Source: Lagopus muta (taxonomy: Eukaryota > Chordata > Aves > Galliformes > Phasianidae). Taken from it: a DNA stretch of 64,000 nucleotides. The position numbers and the translations under genes were made by a program. Position 1 is the stretch's first letter, and each line of letters opens with the position of its first letter. Below, one piece after another: positions 35,471 through 48,659 of the stretch. Location of the stretch: positions 69,388,134-69,452,133 of the forward strand of contig NC_064435.1 in NCBI RefSeq assembly GCF_023343835.1, given 5' to 3'. The notes beneath the pieces are model-generated. The model worked only from the letters and a program-made list of their open reading frames with translations, was not told where the DNA came from and searched no databases.

Positions 35471-36893
35471 CCTTCAGTTGTAAGAGACCTTCGATTCTAT
35501 TCTGTTCCATTCTTTCACTTGTCACTGTATCGAAAGAAAAGGGAATTCTTCATTTGCCTTCTCCAGAGCTCACATGATACTTCAAGTCTCAATTTTCTGT
35601 CTTCTCATTATTTTCTTTCAAGCCAAGAGCTGCAAAAAGCATTTTGATTCAGGTATACTGTGAATTTCTACTCTGCTAATTGCTAACATTAAGTACTATT
35701 TTTGACCACCAGTAAGAATCAAGCTGACATTTTCACAGAGCTGCCACTTGCAACTCCAATATCCTCTTGTTGAATAACAAGAAGTTCAGAATCCACTACT
35801 ACTTGTGCAAAGTTAGGCTTGTTTCATTTTATGAGAATTGCATTGCAGTTATGTAAGCAGAATTTCCTTCCCCTCTCTTACCATCCATTTATGCTACATT
35901 CTAAGGTCTTTCTGCAGAATTTGTAGACGTTCTTTATCACCACACAACTCAGTATTATCAGCATGTGCCCAAATGCCTCTTGTTGTACATGAAGAATGAC
36001 AGATGGATTTTCACCAGATTGTATTACACAATTAGAAAAAAATACTGAGGCAAAACGCAACAAAATGTTGTGCCTGTTTCATTTTAACATCTGATCTTTG
36101 ATTTTAGGGGAAAAAAAAGAAAAAAGAATGATAAAAAGTGTCATGTTATAATTTCAAAGCAGAGGGTTTTGATTTTCAAACTATTTTCTACTGCTTGGAT
36201 TATTTCCTTGAAGAACAGCATGACAGTTTAAGAGATTATCACCAATTAATTTAAAATGACCATTTAGAGGTGCAGCCTTTAAGATTCAATAAATACTGAG
36301 AATACTTTTTTTTTTTTAATCTCAATCTCACCACCATAAAAACAAAATTAGTACTGGCATTCAGGTGTTTTAAACCTGAGGAACTGAAGTGCCTATGAAA
36401 ACCATCAACTGTAAATGCAGAGCACTAAACTAGTTCACAACTTCTATCAAGGCAACTTGTTTCAGGTTCCAGTTACAGTGATAACTGGCCACAAGTCTAG
36501 AACACAGAAGGAATAGATGATTTAAGGCTTTTTTGGTCAATATATACTAAGAAGATTCAAAGTTCAGACACAGATTTTCCAAGTAATGGTTGATCAAGAT
36601 TTTTCCATTCTTTTTATTTGTCATTTCAACAAAGAAAATAATGTTACATTTATATAAGTATTCCATTTCCAAAAAACCTTCAATGATATCTCAGATAGAT
36701 TGAGAAAAGCTAACAACAGGGGTTACAGTGAAGAAAAAAGAGGATAAAAAAAATAACTAGTTTGTGGGAAACCTAGTTAAATTCTTCGTGTGAAAAGTGT
36801 TCTTGAATTCTGAATACACTGAAAAAATCGAAGAAGCCTTTACAATCAAAAACAGTAACAGCTTAAATTGTAAAAATGAGAAGAGAATGCAGG
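35471..36893. other. Unassigned AT-rich sequence
   Basis: No gene or element recognised. A 7-bp-arm palindrome, CCAGTTA...TAACTGG, lies at 36,469-36,488. Confidence 0.5.
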
Positions 36894-37234
36894 TGTATAA
36901 TCAGAGAATATTAGGATGCTATAATCACAAAATAAACAAGAGAGTTAGGTGAAGTAGACCATGATAACAAAAGAGGACAAATGGAAGGGAGAACAAATGG
37001 AAGGCTTACCCTTATCCTGGGCTCACCCACAAAACACCAGTAGAGACAATCTCCAAAAGAGATCCTTCCCCACTGGTAGCCAGCTCTTAAATGGGTCTAG
37101 GAGAGGTGGAGTCAGGCTCCAGCCCTTCCGGCAGCACGGGGGAATTGCCTTCAGCTGTGCTCCTCTGGCTGACTCAGTGCTCGCCTCAGGTGATCAATCA
37201 GAGGTTCAGGCTGTGATTCAGCAGTTCCCATACA
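36894..37234 (-). mobile_element. Solo LTR, copy 3
   Basis: A 341-bp unit with TGTATA...CATACA ends, flanked by GCAGG and ACAGG (4 of 5 matching target bases). Same family as 5,652 and 6,512. It is longer because ACAAATGGAAGG is tandemly duplicated near 36,977-37,005. TTTAAG box and donor-like GGTAAGCC are conserved on the minus strand. No viral interior. Confidence 0.85.
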
Positions 37235-39985
37235 ACAGGTGAAAACAAAACAAACAGAAAAACAGTATTGATGTCATTTCACATCATTCCTTCCCAATAA
37301 TTCCTATTTTCAGGGATTCAAATAACACTGAGCATTAAACAGTGACAGGGTCATTGCCTCCAGCACATTATGGGCACATAGCCATCTACATTTCCTCCCC
37401 CTTGATTCATAGATTTAAGAACAAAAGTGAGCAGGTAGCTGCTCAAGAGGCAGAACGGAAGGAATACTGTATTCCAAGGCTATATTTAACAAGCAGCCAT
37501 GGGACAGGGCTAGACTTTAAAGAGAAATTGTTTCCTTATATGTTTAATTCTTTCTGACCTCTGTAGAAAAGCTTTGGATGACCAAGGTTACCTACCTACT
37601 GTAAAAGCTCCATCAATTTATGCATTGCTCTTCCTGTACAAGGCCATCAGCGCTGCCATTTTAGGCTAAATAGATTTTTCTTCATAATTGTCAGTGCGGT
37701 AGAAAATATGCATGTAAAATCAGATTATAATTCTGTAATATTCAAAAACCTTCTATTATTTTCTCTTCGAAACAATATTAAAACTGTGTATCTTACCCAT
37801 CAAATACGGTATCAATGTTAATACAATAAAGCATTGAATGAGTTAAGTTATCCTGTTTAAGATGAAGGAAGCAAACTTTCATATGAAAAAAAATCATATC
37901 CTGAAACAAAAGTAATGTAAGTGTTACACTCAAAATTCTCTTAGAGGTGTACACACCATGTACATGGAGTGGAGCATTTATGGTGAGCATAATTCAAAGT
38001 TATTAGTAGTCTAACCATAATAACACTAAAATTAACAGCACAAAATGTATGTAGGGAAAAAACCCCACATACATTAATAAGAAGGGTTTTTTTCACATGC
38101 TTTTCACTGTAAATGTATATCTGCTCCTAAAAATTTCCACAGAGGGGCATCACAGCCTTCATGCACTGCTACTTTTACCATTGCAATTTTTCTCCTCTTT
38201 TACCTAAATAGCCCTTGTAGCAATGCAAGTTGACATCTTCTTGTTCTGATTGCTGTGGAGAGCAGTTAATTTCCTCCATTTTTCCAGTCACTTGTAATGC
38301 TTAAGTAGACCATAATTGTACTTTTCCTTAGCCTTTTTCAGATGAAAATATCCTCATTTTATTGTGATTTCTTCTGAAGTCACATTTTCTACAGTTACAG
38401 TAGTTCACGTTACTTCCTTCCAAAGTCTCTCTTGGTCTCTTTTCACCAACAAATTCCATTAAGAGAAGGATCATGGATGCTGCTACATTCCAGACCTTAC
38501 CTAACACATTACATTTATCATCATACATTCATGTAGGCATGCTGACGTGCCTTTGGAAATGCCTGGCCAGCATCTCAAGCCCAGTATAGCCGAGACCAAG
38601 CTCTCAGCCTTCACCTTTCTACTCTCAAAATTCTCAGAGGTCTCTCCCCATCCTACCAGTCACAGACACCCACAGGCACCAGCTTTAATTTAGCCTTTTA
38701 GTGAAGCCTGCAGAACCCTCCCTAAAATGAGGTCTTTTTCATCCATTCATGCTGTTAAAATTCTTGTTAAGGTTGTTATTTTACAGATCACTTACTGTAG
38801 CATCTTGCCCTGACAGAGGCATTTTTGCTGCAGACATATCTGTTTATACACTGCTGCCAAGACTGTCTTCAAAACTCAACACTTCGATTAGCTCACACAG
38901 CTCTTTGCATTTTTGACAGTTCCCCTCACAATAAACAAACACACGAAGAAATCACTTTTCAATAGCTGTCAAATCATTGACAACTATTCTAATTCTATGA
39001 ATCAATTTTTTTTTCATTTATTACGCAGGAAAAAGTTTCAAGCTTTAATTAGTCCACATATTGCCCATCTGTTTATTTGATAAAAAATGCTTCTGTTCAA
39101 ACCTACACGGAGCTCCATGTAAATGTGCATAACTTCTCCATACCCACCCTAAACTCACCTCTTTGCTATAATGTCTAAATATCTTCCCCAAAACCACTGA
39201 TGATGATTCATCTCCTAGTGTGCAGGAGACAAGCCTATGTAACTGACATTGTCCTATGATCTTCTTGTATGTGCTGGTTTGTCTTCACTTTTTTAGTCCT
39301 TTGTTATGATGGACAACGTGGTCTGTTACACATAATGAGCTTTGTGCCTCTAAGTCCTGCAAGCAACAGTGATAACAAAAATTAATAGTTACATTGTATC
39401 CTATGGAAGCTGAACTGATCCAACCCAGCGAAAAAATTCCTCAGCTAGGATCCTGCACAAACATCGTGGTTTAGAAAGTTTAGAAAAGCGTAAATCTCTG
39501 CCAACATTGCAACATACTTGTACTCATTAAAGTTCCAGAGGCAGTAGTCCTGCTAAAACCAGTATAATTATATGTAAGTGATGTTGGCAGGCCACATAAA
39601 ATGTCAGAAGGACAGAACCAGATGTTTCCTGGACTGCATGTTCTCAGTAATTTTTACACCATTACACTGAAAATAAAAGCAAAGTCTTTTTTAATGAAGT
39701 TAGTTTCTCCCTTTTTCCTGGAAGGACCACCTGTTTTCTGGTACTGCACAGAAACAAGTACGTAAGTTACCAATCAAGTTTTCAATCAGTCCTTCTAGGC
39801 AATTGTTATTCTGACATTGTCTATATTCTTTTAAAAATACCAGGCTTTGTTTGTATTGTATTCCACAGATTTCTTCACTACTAGAATTTAGAGTTAATAC
39901 TGTAACTCATTTGTGGTGTCAGACTTTGTAACCTGAAGAGCCCAAATCTGCTTACATAAATTTTCTTCCAACTAAAACTCCCTGA
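37235..39985. other. Unassigned AT-rich sequence
   Basis: No gene or element recognised. Short open frames only. Confidence 0.5.
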
Positions 39986-40312
39986 AAGAAGGTTGTGGCA
40001 AGGTGGGGGTTGGACTCTTCTCGTACATAACTAGTGATAGGACAATATGGAATGGCCTCAAGTTGCACCAAGGGAGGTTCAGGTTGGACATTAGAAAATC
40101 TTTCTTCTCTGAAACAGTAGTTAGGCATTGGAATGGGCTGCTCAGGGAGGTGGTAGAGTCACCGAACCTGGAGGTGTTCAAGAAACGTTTAGGTGTTCTA
40201 CTAAGGGACATGGTTTAGTAGGGAAATGGTGGTGATAGGTGAATGCTTGCACTGGATGATCTTGGAGATCTTTTCCAATCTTGGTGATTACATGATTCTA
40301 TGATTCTACGAT
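39986..40312 (+). mobile_element. CR1 LINE 3' end with intact ORF2 tail and terminal repeat
   Basis: A 71-codon open frame (40,003-40,218) reads the very C-terminus of CR1 ORF2 ([18 protein letters not shown]..., [18 protein letters not shown]) to its natural stop, GACATGGTTTAG. It is followed by the 3' UTR (GGATGATCTTGGAGATC) and the terminal ATGATTCTATGATTCTACG repeats. A 5'-truncated insertion, as usual for CR1, and among the best preserved copies in the window. Confidence 0.95.
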
Positions 40313-40610
40313 ATATTTTGTACAAGGAGTGGTTAAACTACTGAACTATAGAATCACATTGTCACATTCACTCAAGATTTTTCTCTCAGTACTCCAAGTT
40401 CCCTATGGTCCCTGTAAGCTTTTTTTCCTGTAGGAACAGACATAGCTTGAACTTGGTGTGCAGGTATTGAAAGTTCAAGCTTTTGCTTAGAATGCATTCT
40501 GTATCTTATTCACCATCCCTGCCATGAAGTTCAGCCTTCACAGTCTCATATAACTTTGAATATCAACGCAGTTTTATTATTCCTCAGACTGTAATACTTA
40601 TTTCTAAATA

Positions 40611-41160
40611 TAGGTTGCTCCAAAAGTAGTGTCTCCTATTTATTTCCATGGAAACTACAACTGATACAAAGAGCACAAGAACACTACTTGATAGAGCAGA
40701 TTCTCAGCTACAAAACACTACTTCTCAACACAGACATCACCATTAGGTATGTATTTTTTCCAGCCATTAACAAAAGCCTGCATGCCATGCTCATAAAAAT
40801 CTGTACCAGTGGGGCTGATCCACTGTTGCTGCCACCACTACTGACATGCATCACCCACCATATCACTGTGCTCACATCCACTTTTTGTCTCCAGAAAACT
40901 TCTACAATTGTTGATGAACATTAATGGGTGTCATTATTTCCACGTGGAGGAATTCAGTGATACACCTTTGCTTCAGACACACTTCCATGTCAGGTGGCAT
41001 TTTGTCAGACTGTCCCTCTGCTACCATCTGTGGCACAGCAAGAAAATGTAATGGATGGGTGTGAAGGTTCAGCTTCTACTGACCACCACCAACATCTGCC
41101 TCTGACATCGTGGGACAAAATAACAAAATTGAAGGCGTTACTTTCAGAGCAGTTTTCATA
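40611..41160 (-). mobile_element. Galluhop-type mariner DNA transposon, internally deleted
   Basis: Left end GGTTGCTCCAAAAGTAGTG and right end GGCGTTACTTTCAGAGCAG are imperfect inverted repeats of the mariner-type terminus. The body has the recognisable Galluhop sequence, including CTCCTATTTATTTCCATGG and CTACAAAACACTACTTCTC. On the minus strand from about 41,027 a remnant of the transposase N-terminus can be read (M-V-A-E-G-Q-S-D-K) for about 40 codons to a stop. The catalytic part is absent: at roughly 550 bp the copy is less than half the length of an autonomous mariner. TA target dinucleotides are present at both ends but sit in TA-rich flanks. Non-autonomous and decayed. Confidence 0.88.
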
Positions 41161-41489
41161 TATAGATTCCCCTATGGTTGTTCATACAGTGACATAACTC
41201 TGATACTCATTTATCCAAGTCTTTGAATTCCTAGAAGCATATATGTATATATTCTTTACTAATAGCAAATGTATATTGGATATGATGAATCCCAGAGAGG
41301 AATAATAGTGATTAGGAAAAAAAGAAAAAAAAACAGTAAAAATAAGCCATTGAGGATCTAGGAAGCATGGCTTCTCCAGTAAATATTATCACTTAAACAT
41401 ACACATTTTTTAGGACCTTTACTGTCTCAGCTTTAAGGAAGAACCTACTCTTCCTGAATAAGGTGGGATGAATAAGCCCAACTCATTAT
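41161..41489. other. Spacer between mariner and CR1 elements
   Basis: AT-rich; no gene seen. Confidence 0.5.
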
Positions 41490-42290
41490 GTATCTTTGGC
41501 AAGTCAGATGGAAGCTAGCAAACATCATCCCAGTATGCAAGAAGGGCAAGAAAGAAGACCACGTAATTATGGTGCTGTCAATCTCACTTCATCACCTCAT
41601 AAAATCATGGAGAAGATTATTCTGAGGGGTACTGAAAAACACCTGAAAGTGAATGCAGTCATTGATCACAGACAACAAAGATTTGAAAGGGGAAAGTCCT
41701 GTTTTATGAACTTAATCTCCTTTTTTATGACAAGGTTACCCACATGGCTGACCGAAGTAAGGTAATTGATAAAATCATTTTGAATTTCAGGAAAGCTTTC
41801 AATTTCTCAGAGTATCCTTCTGGACTAAATGTCTAGCATACAGCTAAACAAACACATAATAGAATGGGTGACTAACTAATTACAGAGTCAGGTTCAAAGG
41901 GGGTTACATCAGGGTTTACATCAGTGATGGAGGAACATCAGGCTGGCAGCTAGTAAGTACTAGGGTTTCTCAGGGCTCCATTTTAGGGCCAGTTCTCTCT
42001 AACATTTTCATCAATAACTTGTGTGTGGTATGTGAAAGTATACTAAGTTAGTTTAGAGATGACACTAAATTGGGAGGAGCTGTTGGATTGCTTGAGGGTT
42101 GAGAGGCTTTGCATCTCAACAAATTCAAGGCTGGGCAATCACCATCTACATGAAGTTTAACAAGTAAGTGATGGATTCTGCACCTGAGACAGTGCAGCCC
42201 TGGGTCTCTGTACAGACTGGGGGATGAGAGGCTGGAGAGCTGCTCTGCTGAAAGGGACATGGGGTTCTGGCTGATGATGAGTTCTATATG
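41490..42290 (+). mobile_element. CR1 LINE ORF2 fragment (reverse transcriptase core)
   Basis: Translation from 41,496 shows the CR1 RT fingers-palm order with decay: SLTS-like VNLTSSPHKIMEKIILRG, then HLKVNAVIDHRQQRFERGKS, then after frame breaks the DFxKAF-type segment (nfRKAFNF) and a degraded strand near 42,000 (FINNLCVVCESI). At 42,050-42,260 it continues to the CR1 block ending GATGAGAGGCTGGAGAGCTG. Several frameshifts and stops; lost 3' end. Together with the fragments at 34.6 and 39.99 kb it shows CR1 insertions of different lengths in sense orientation. Confidence 0.88.
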
Positions 42291-45200
42291 AGGCACAGCA
42301 GATTTTCTTCTACGCTCTAATAAACTTACTATGGATAGTACTGAAGAGAATATGATTTTCATTGGCAAAAAATTAACTACAATAATGTCTAGAATTGTGA
42401 TTTCTGGTGTCTGTTTTAGTGTTGCACTGCTGTATATGGAGATAAAGATATTATATTTAGGGACTAGGATAACATTAAAAACTAACCTGACTGGTGAACT
42501 GGTGAGCTGACTCTAGCATCATTCATGTCCCTTTTAAAATGGCATTTTGAGCTCTATTCTCAGTCAGAAAGCATAGGCAAACAGAAAAATCAAAAGACAG
42601 GCAATCAGAAGATAAGGGCAAAAGTGTTTAAATCCTTTATGTTTCTTTGCCTCAGCAATGGATATTCAGCACTAAGAACAAAGCTGATCCAATTCCTTAC
42701 AATTACTGTCCTGAGACCTACATATTTCTGACAGTAAGAGACAGATTACAAAAGATAGAGATAGAAAAGACACAAGTTCTTACTTTTTGCTTTCAAAGGG
42801 CAATCTCATTTTGTGTTGAGTGTTGATATTTCCTTCTCCTTGGAAGAGGCTTACTGACAGATGGAGCAACTGGTCGTTTTTTCTTGAAACAACATTGACA
42901 AAAATTGTGTTCTAGGAGGAGCATAAGTCTCATGTTTTGAATGCAACTTCTCAAATCACTGGGATGTAAAATCTGCTAAGAAGATATTTCCATGGAATTA
43001 AAAAAAAAAAAAAAAGAAATCAGAATTAAAAATGGCAAGTTTTATAAGGAATTACTGCCTACTGGCTCTTAAAGCAGAAGTTAGAGAATGAGCTACAGGC
43101 TAGCAGACTGTCAGAGGCTAAAAGGAGTTAGATATCTGTTGGCACTCTTTCTTTTATGCTCTTGCTGGATGAAAGGCTTAAAGAACTTATTTTTTGATCA
43201 CTCACTTTGGCCAAACAACAGTACAAAGATATATACACAGGCCTGCGTGTAGCTAGAGTGGTTTCCACACAAAACAAGCACTTAAAGAAGAACCACATAT
43301 TCTGGATCATAAAAACAAAGGTCAAAAAATGTCCTTCTGCAAAGTTAATAGCATCTGCTCAGAGAGCAGGAGGTTTAAAGCTCGGATACTTTTTCTGTAT
43401 TACTGAGTTCAGCACTAACAGCTCCGTTACCGAGCCAATTTTCCTTTCGATATTGACTTGGCCAGTACAGATTGCTGGGTTGTTGGGTTTTGTTGCTGGA
43501 TTTTAGTTTGGAGTTTTTTGTTGTTACTTTGGGGTTTTGTTTTGGGGTTTTGTTACTTTGGGGTTTTGTCTGTATGTTTTCTGCTTTTTAATCTGGGGAA
43601 AAACTTGTACAAGTGAAGAAGTTTAAATAGTTGAAGTATCTCCACTGAATGGATTTAAGAATTAGAACCACCTGCCATTTTTACAGAATTATATATAAAG
43701 ACTGTCTAATTTCTGGAATGTATATCATGCAGGACATTCAGTAGAAAAGGTAGAAGAGAGCTGAATTATCTTTCTGATGAACTTATGTTTCACTAGCTGT
43801 TTAGAAAGGTAAGCATAATATGCAAATGACTGTATATAGTCTCTTTTGATTAAACCTATCCCACTTCCCACACATTCAAAAATACTTAGAAAGAATGAAT
43901 AAATGCCATTGTAAGCTAGGTCGTGTAAGAAGCAAGGTATGGTAATGGAATGAAATATAGAAAAAGATGATTCTGTAACACGAGTGACCCAGTCCTAGTG
44001 TAAGTCCAGTTTTAAGAGAGGAGACAAGGGTGGTCTTCCAGATCCATTAAGTGGTGCCTGTGGAAGATGTTCTTCTCTGCCATACTTGTCACCAAAACTT
44101 ATGTCAGCTCCTCTGCTGGTGGTGTAGCTTCTACATATCGTGTTTTTACTGTTTACATCAGCTCAAATGACTTTATATTGAAGCAGATGATCCATTCCAC
44201 CGTACCCGTTGCAGTATTAACAAGAAGCAGGTGCTGGAATCATATAGTAAATTGGCAGACACCTTTCTTTCAGTTTAAGTTTTAAAACTTTGTTAGATGT
44301 GGAAATTCTAAGTATCATTATAATTGTTACAGTCCTACTTGAAGATTGGGAAAAGGAAGGAGTGATTATTATAAGACCTTGCTATACCTGAGCAATAAGT
44401 TATCTTCCTCATCCCTCATGCTCCAGCTCAATTCCGATGTTTGGCATGGACAAGGCACAGACTCCACCAATTCTCCACTGTCCCACTCCACAGTTTCCCA
44501 TTTGCCTGCTTATGGACAAGAATTCAGTATCAGACACTTCTGTGTTATTCTAGCCAAGGATGTATGTCCAATTCATAAGACTAAAATGCCTAACAAAGAT
44601 ACATATGAGTGTAAGGGGCTGCTCCCAGAGAAACAACATTTCTCATTTTTTATCTAAATAAGAACATCAAGTACACTAGTCAGTTTTGGCTAAGTTTCTT
44701 TGAAATGTATTCAATGACCCAGAACAGATCTCCAATGCTTGGACCACCTCCATCTTTCTTACTTGCCCAAATAAGCAATGGAAACAATCTGTGCAGCCAA
44801 TGGAAGAATTTCAAACCTCAGTTTATACTGTATCAAATGCCTTATAAAAGGGGGGATTTTTCCTAAACTTGAAAAATTTGTGTTTTACTTTCTACAGCCC
44901 ATTTTGTTTCTGTAAATATCACACAACAGACTTACAAATGAGAACATTTAATTGTTAAGTTGTGCTTCACTGAATCAAAACCATAGGACTTTTATTTTGT
45001 TATGAATTTATTGTATATTTTATTCCTACTCAAGTAGTAGAACAGGCTGCTTGTCTTTGCTTTACAGAAAGAAAAAAAACATTTATTCCTTCATATAAAT
45101 GTTTGTGTCTTTTTACCTGTTTGTGCACAACTGAATCAGTTTGGAAAAAATCATTTAATCTCCTCTCTTAACCAAGCTTACATACACAATGCAATGCTAG

Positions 45201-46885
45201 CAACCGACTCCAACAACAGGGTCTTCTCCATTTGCACAGGATGAAGGTCAGCAACAGGAACTGAAATGCTTAAATTGAGGTCAACATCTGGTCTGTGCCT
45301 TTCAGAATCTGGTCTCAAGTGTCATTTCTGAAGCAGTTCTGATGAAAGTTTGCTTGTGTCTGCAGCTGCAGCCAGACAGCAAGCAAGATAGCTTGTCAGC
45401 ATGTTGCTGACCCTCCATTAGCTACAAATTCTTTCTGTTGTGCAAATAAGGCCTTAAACAAAGATAAGATCCCAAAGAGCTTCAGTGCATTTCATTGGCA
45501 TCTCACCCCAGGGGAGCAAGTTCCTCTGAGGTAAATCTTCATTTCACAGTTCATACAGTCCAGATGAGTATTAATAGCCAAATTCCAGATGGGTCATCAC
45601 TTCCCCTTCCCTTTTTGTGCTGTCTGAGCAAGGCTGGAGAACATATTTGCTACTATGCTGGGATAATGAGCTGTCTCAATCCTGTTGTGGCTCTTCACTG
45701 ATCTTGCCACAGGTGCTGCATGACTCTCATAATTTTTAACAGGACAGACTACGTATTAATCTAGAGTTCAAACAGAAGGACTCCTTTATAACTTCGTTCA
45801 AAAGAAGCATTTAATCTCCCTTCAGGACAAAATACAATAGCATGATTCAAGTTGGAAAAGGTGGCAGAAGAAAATGCTTGATGTACTGCATTTACTTCAA
45901 ATGCAGGCTGGATTTTTTAAAGGCTAGATCTCACTTTATGGAAGAGCCATTGATTAAGAATTAGCCAACAGAGATCTTTAACAGAGGCACTGGTATAGTA
46001 TTGTCCTTCACAGAAGGGATTTTCTATAAAGGTTCACATCTATATTCAAATTATACCATTTTTCTTGTCTAGAAAAGAAGACAACATAGCAAGCCATGTA
46101 CTCATCTATGTTTTTCATGCACTATCCAAAGGTGAAATGGACCGCATCACAAAAACATCTGTAGCAAAAACTACAGAGGATCTAGGTGAAGTAAAGACTG
46201 ACATATGACCCTCTGTCAATAGAGCATTCTGCTGCTAGTACACCTGACAGCTGCAATTTGTGAAAGCAGTTCCTGCTACCATTTCTAGATGAACAATCTA
46301 ATCATCTGCTTTAAGTGGGCATTCCTTTGCTCTGAGGATACACTTCTCTGTATATGAAAATGGACACTTACCTGTAACATAAGCAATGTATGTCTCAAAC
46401 AGGCATTACAAGGGATGTTATGCAGCTCATATTGTTATGGGAATGCTCTCTCTAAATAGCACTGAATTCACATCATAACATTCCACAGCAGGATATGACA
46501 AATGCAGCCTTCTCATGCACCTCAATATCTTCTGCACTGAGCTACCTGTTGTACATCAAACAGCCAGAAATGCACATACTATATTTCTGAACAATTATTG
46601 TTCTTGCTACAGTACTCAACATAGCAATTAACTACAACAGCTCTGGAACAACACATACAACAGGATTTCAACCTCGCTGTCAGTAAACTACAATTCATAT
46701 TCTGCCTCCTGTCCCTTCATCACTTTTATTCAATTTCCAGCAAAATAAAAGGATCAGAAACCACCAAAGTGAAGGCCAACAAATCCATCATTCTATAGTT
46801 TATAGAGCAAAAATAAGCTTCCTATATGCACTGTTTAAAAAGACAGACAGTAATCTACAATACAAAGGGCTACAGGACATACAGT
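42291..46885. other. Unassigned AT-rich sequence
   Basis: No gene recognised. An open frame of 99 codons at 43,207-43,506 has no family features. A GTAAGC donor near 43,809 has only a 12-bp exon candidate before it. Confidence 0.45.
43487..43575 (+). repeat. G/T-rich tandem tract with GGGGTTTT units
   Basis: Units of TTTGGGGTTTTGTTAC recur, with GGGG at 43,531, 43,544 and 43,560 preceded by two GGG runs. Such spacing could permit G-quadruplex folding with long loops. Confidence 0.75.
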
Positions 46886-47150
46886 CATAGAATATCCTAA
46901 GTTGGAAGGTACTGACAAGTATCACCAAGTCAAACTTCTCTTTCTACAAAGCACCACCCAAAAAGTAGACCACATGACTGAGAGCATTTTCCAGATGCTC
47001 CTTGAACTCTGGCTGCTTGGGGTAATGACCACTAATCCCAGTGTCTGATCACTCTCTGGTGAAGAATTTGGTTCTAAGCCCTACCCTGACCCTCCCCTGA
47101 TGCAGCTCCATGCTGCTCCCTTGGGTCCTGTCACTGTCACCAGAGAAAGC
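46886..47150 (-). mobile_element. CR1 LINE 3' fragment, diverged
   Basis: Antisense CR1: the terminal TCATAGAATATCCTAAGTTGG at the left, then the TCCTTGAACTCTGGCTGC and CCTGACCCTCCCCTGATG blocks and TTGGGTCCTGTCACTGTCAC. More diverged than the other copies. Confidence 0.85.
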
Positions 47151-48184
47151 AAATCACTACATGGATATGACATATCCAATATGACATGGATGCCAGAGCA
47201 AGTAAGGACAGAGCACTGCTAAAGTCTTGAAGAACAGAAAATAAGTTTGGGCTTGTTTTTGTGGGATATATGCCTACCCAAGTCTCATTTCATACTGTAA
47301 AGAGATAACAAATGCAGGAACAGAGATAACTACCAGGCATTTTATCACAGACTTAACATTCTAAGGCATTTTATTTTGTGCCATGTGATATACCAACCAG
47401 GGGACCAGTGCTACACAGTATAATTTTGTACATACATTTTTATGTGGCATAGCTTAGATTGATGTATGTGTGTTTTTCCATGATTGCCAGCTCCTTTCGC
47501 CCATGCCTCAGCTGATCAGATCTCTCTGGAGCAAGGCAGCAAGTTTTGGCTGGATAACAATAGTGTTGGTGGGGAAAGTTGCTGCAAATCATATAAGCTG
47601 AGAGCACACAAAGTGAAAAAGTGGTCAACCATAAAGAGCAAACTAGACTGCGTGCTCAAATGTTTGAACAAGCTGTCCAATAAAAATATACTAGCCATCA
47701 GGCTAAAGAGAGACATTGAACCATTCTCATGGGAGAGAGGACAAAAAGCTCAACTGTAGGGTCAGGGGTCCTACTATGCCTTAAAGGCAGATAAAGGGAA
47801 AAGCAATTATTAGTTGCAGCAAGGTAAAGTTACTGAAGTTACAGCTGCGGGTTTAGCCACACTAGCATTCAGATAACTAAATAACTGTTAATATTTGTAT
47901 TTTAAAAACAGCTTTGAAAATTGAATATGATCAAGAAAAGAGCCTCAACAATGAGTAGGAAGAGGTGAAAAATGTTCATAGATAATTGAGACTGTCACTA
48001 TATCATAGGAGAAAAATCAAAGGTGACTTGCTCACAGTAAAATTATCTTTATTGAAGGAAAAAAAAAAAAAAGTGAATATTAATGGACCACTGAAACCAA
48101 AAGGAATCAATGTGTTCTAGTGATCCGAATCTTACATCAGAAAAATTGGAAACAGAACTCATAGAAGGTGAGCCCAATGAAGTG
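47151..48184. other. Unassigned AT-rich sequence
   Basis: No gene recognised. Contains an A14 run at 48,059-48,072. Confidence 0.5.
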
Positions 48185-48652
48185 GAGCCTATTTCAGTGC
48201 TTAACAACCCTTTCTGTAAAGAAGTTTTTCCTCATAACTAACATAAACTTCCCCTAGTACAACTTGAGGCCATTTCCCCTCATCCTGTCACCTGTCACCA
48301 GTGAGAAAAGACTGCTCTTGCTGTAAGCACTTCTCAGATGTTGAAAGAGAGCAATAGGGTCTCCCCTCAGCCTCCTTTTCCCCAGCCTGAACAGCCCCAG
48401 TTCCTTCAGTCTCTCCTTGTAGAGCATATTCTCCAAGCCCTACACAAGCCTTGCTGCCCTTCTTTGCACCTGCTCCAACACCTCAATGTCCTTTCTGTAT
48501 TGAGGTGCCCAAAACTGAACACAGTACTTGTGGTGAGGCCTCACCAGTGCCAAGTACAGGGGCAGGAGCCTCCATAATCGAATCTTTTTAAGTTTAGAGT
48601 TACCAGTGATTTGATGAGTCTGTCCAGAGAGACATATCACCATAAAATTCAT
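48185..48652 (-). mobile_element. CR1 LINE fragment, C-terminal end of ORF2
   Basis: On the minus strand the frame from about 48,590 reads [20 protein letters not shown] and continues [16 protein letters not shown], a clear CR1 ORF2 C-terminal segment. One TAG stop at about 48,438 interrupts it, after which the same frame continues ([17 protein letters not shown]) to about 48,254. The 3' UTR is truncated near 48,185. Confidence 0.93.
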
Positions 48653-48659
48653 TGTTCAC

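Noticed and set aside
36469-36488. Palindrome CCAGTTA...TAACTGG resembling the miR-101 stem
   Set aside because: The stem is only 7 bp with a 6-base loop, and the mature miRNA sequence is absent.
43777-43808. 12-bp exon before GTAAGC at 43,809
   Set aside because: Too short to assess, with an ordinary acceptor; expected by chance.
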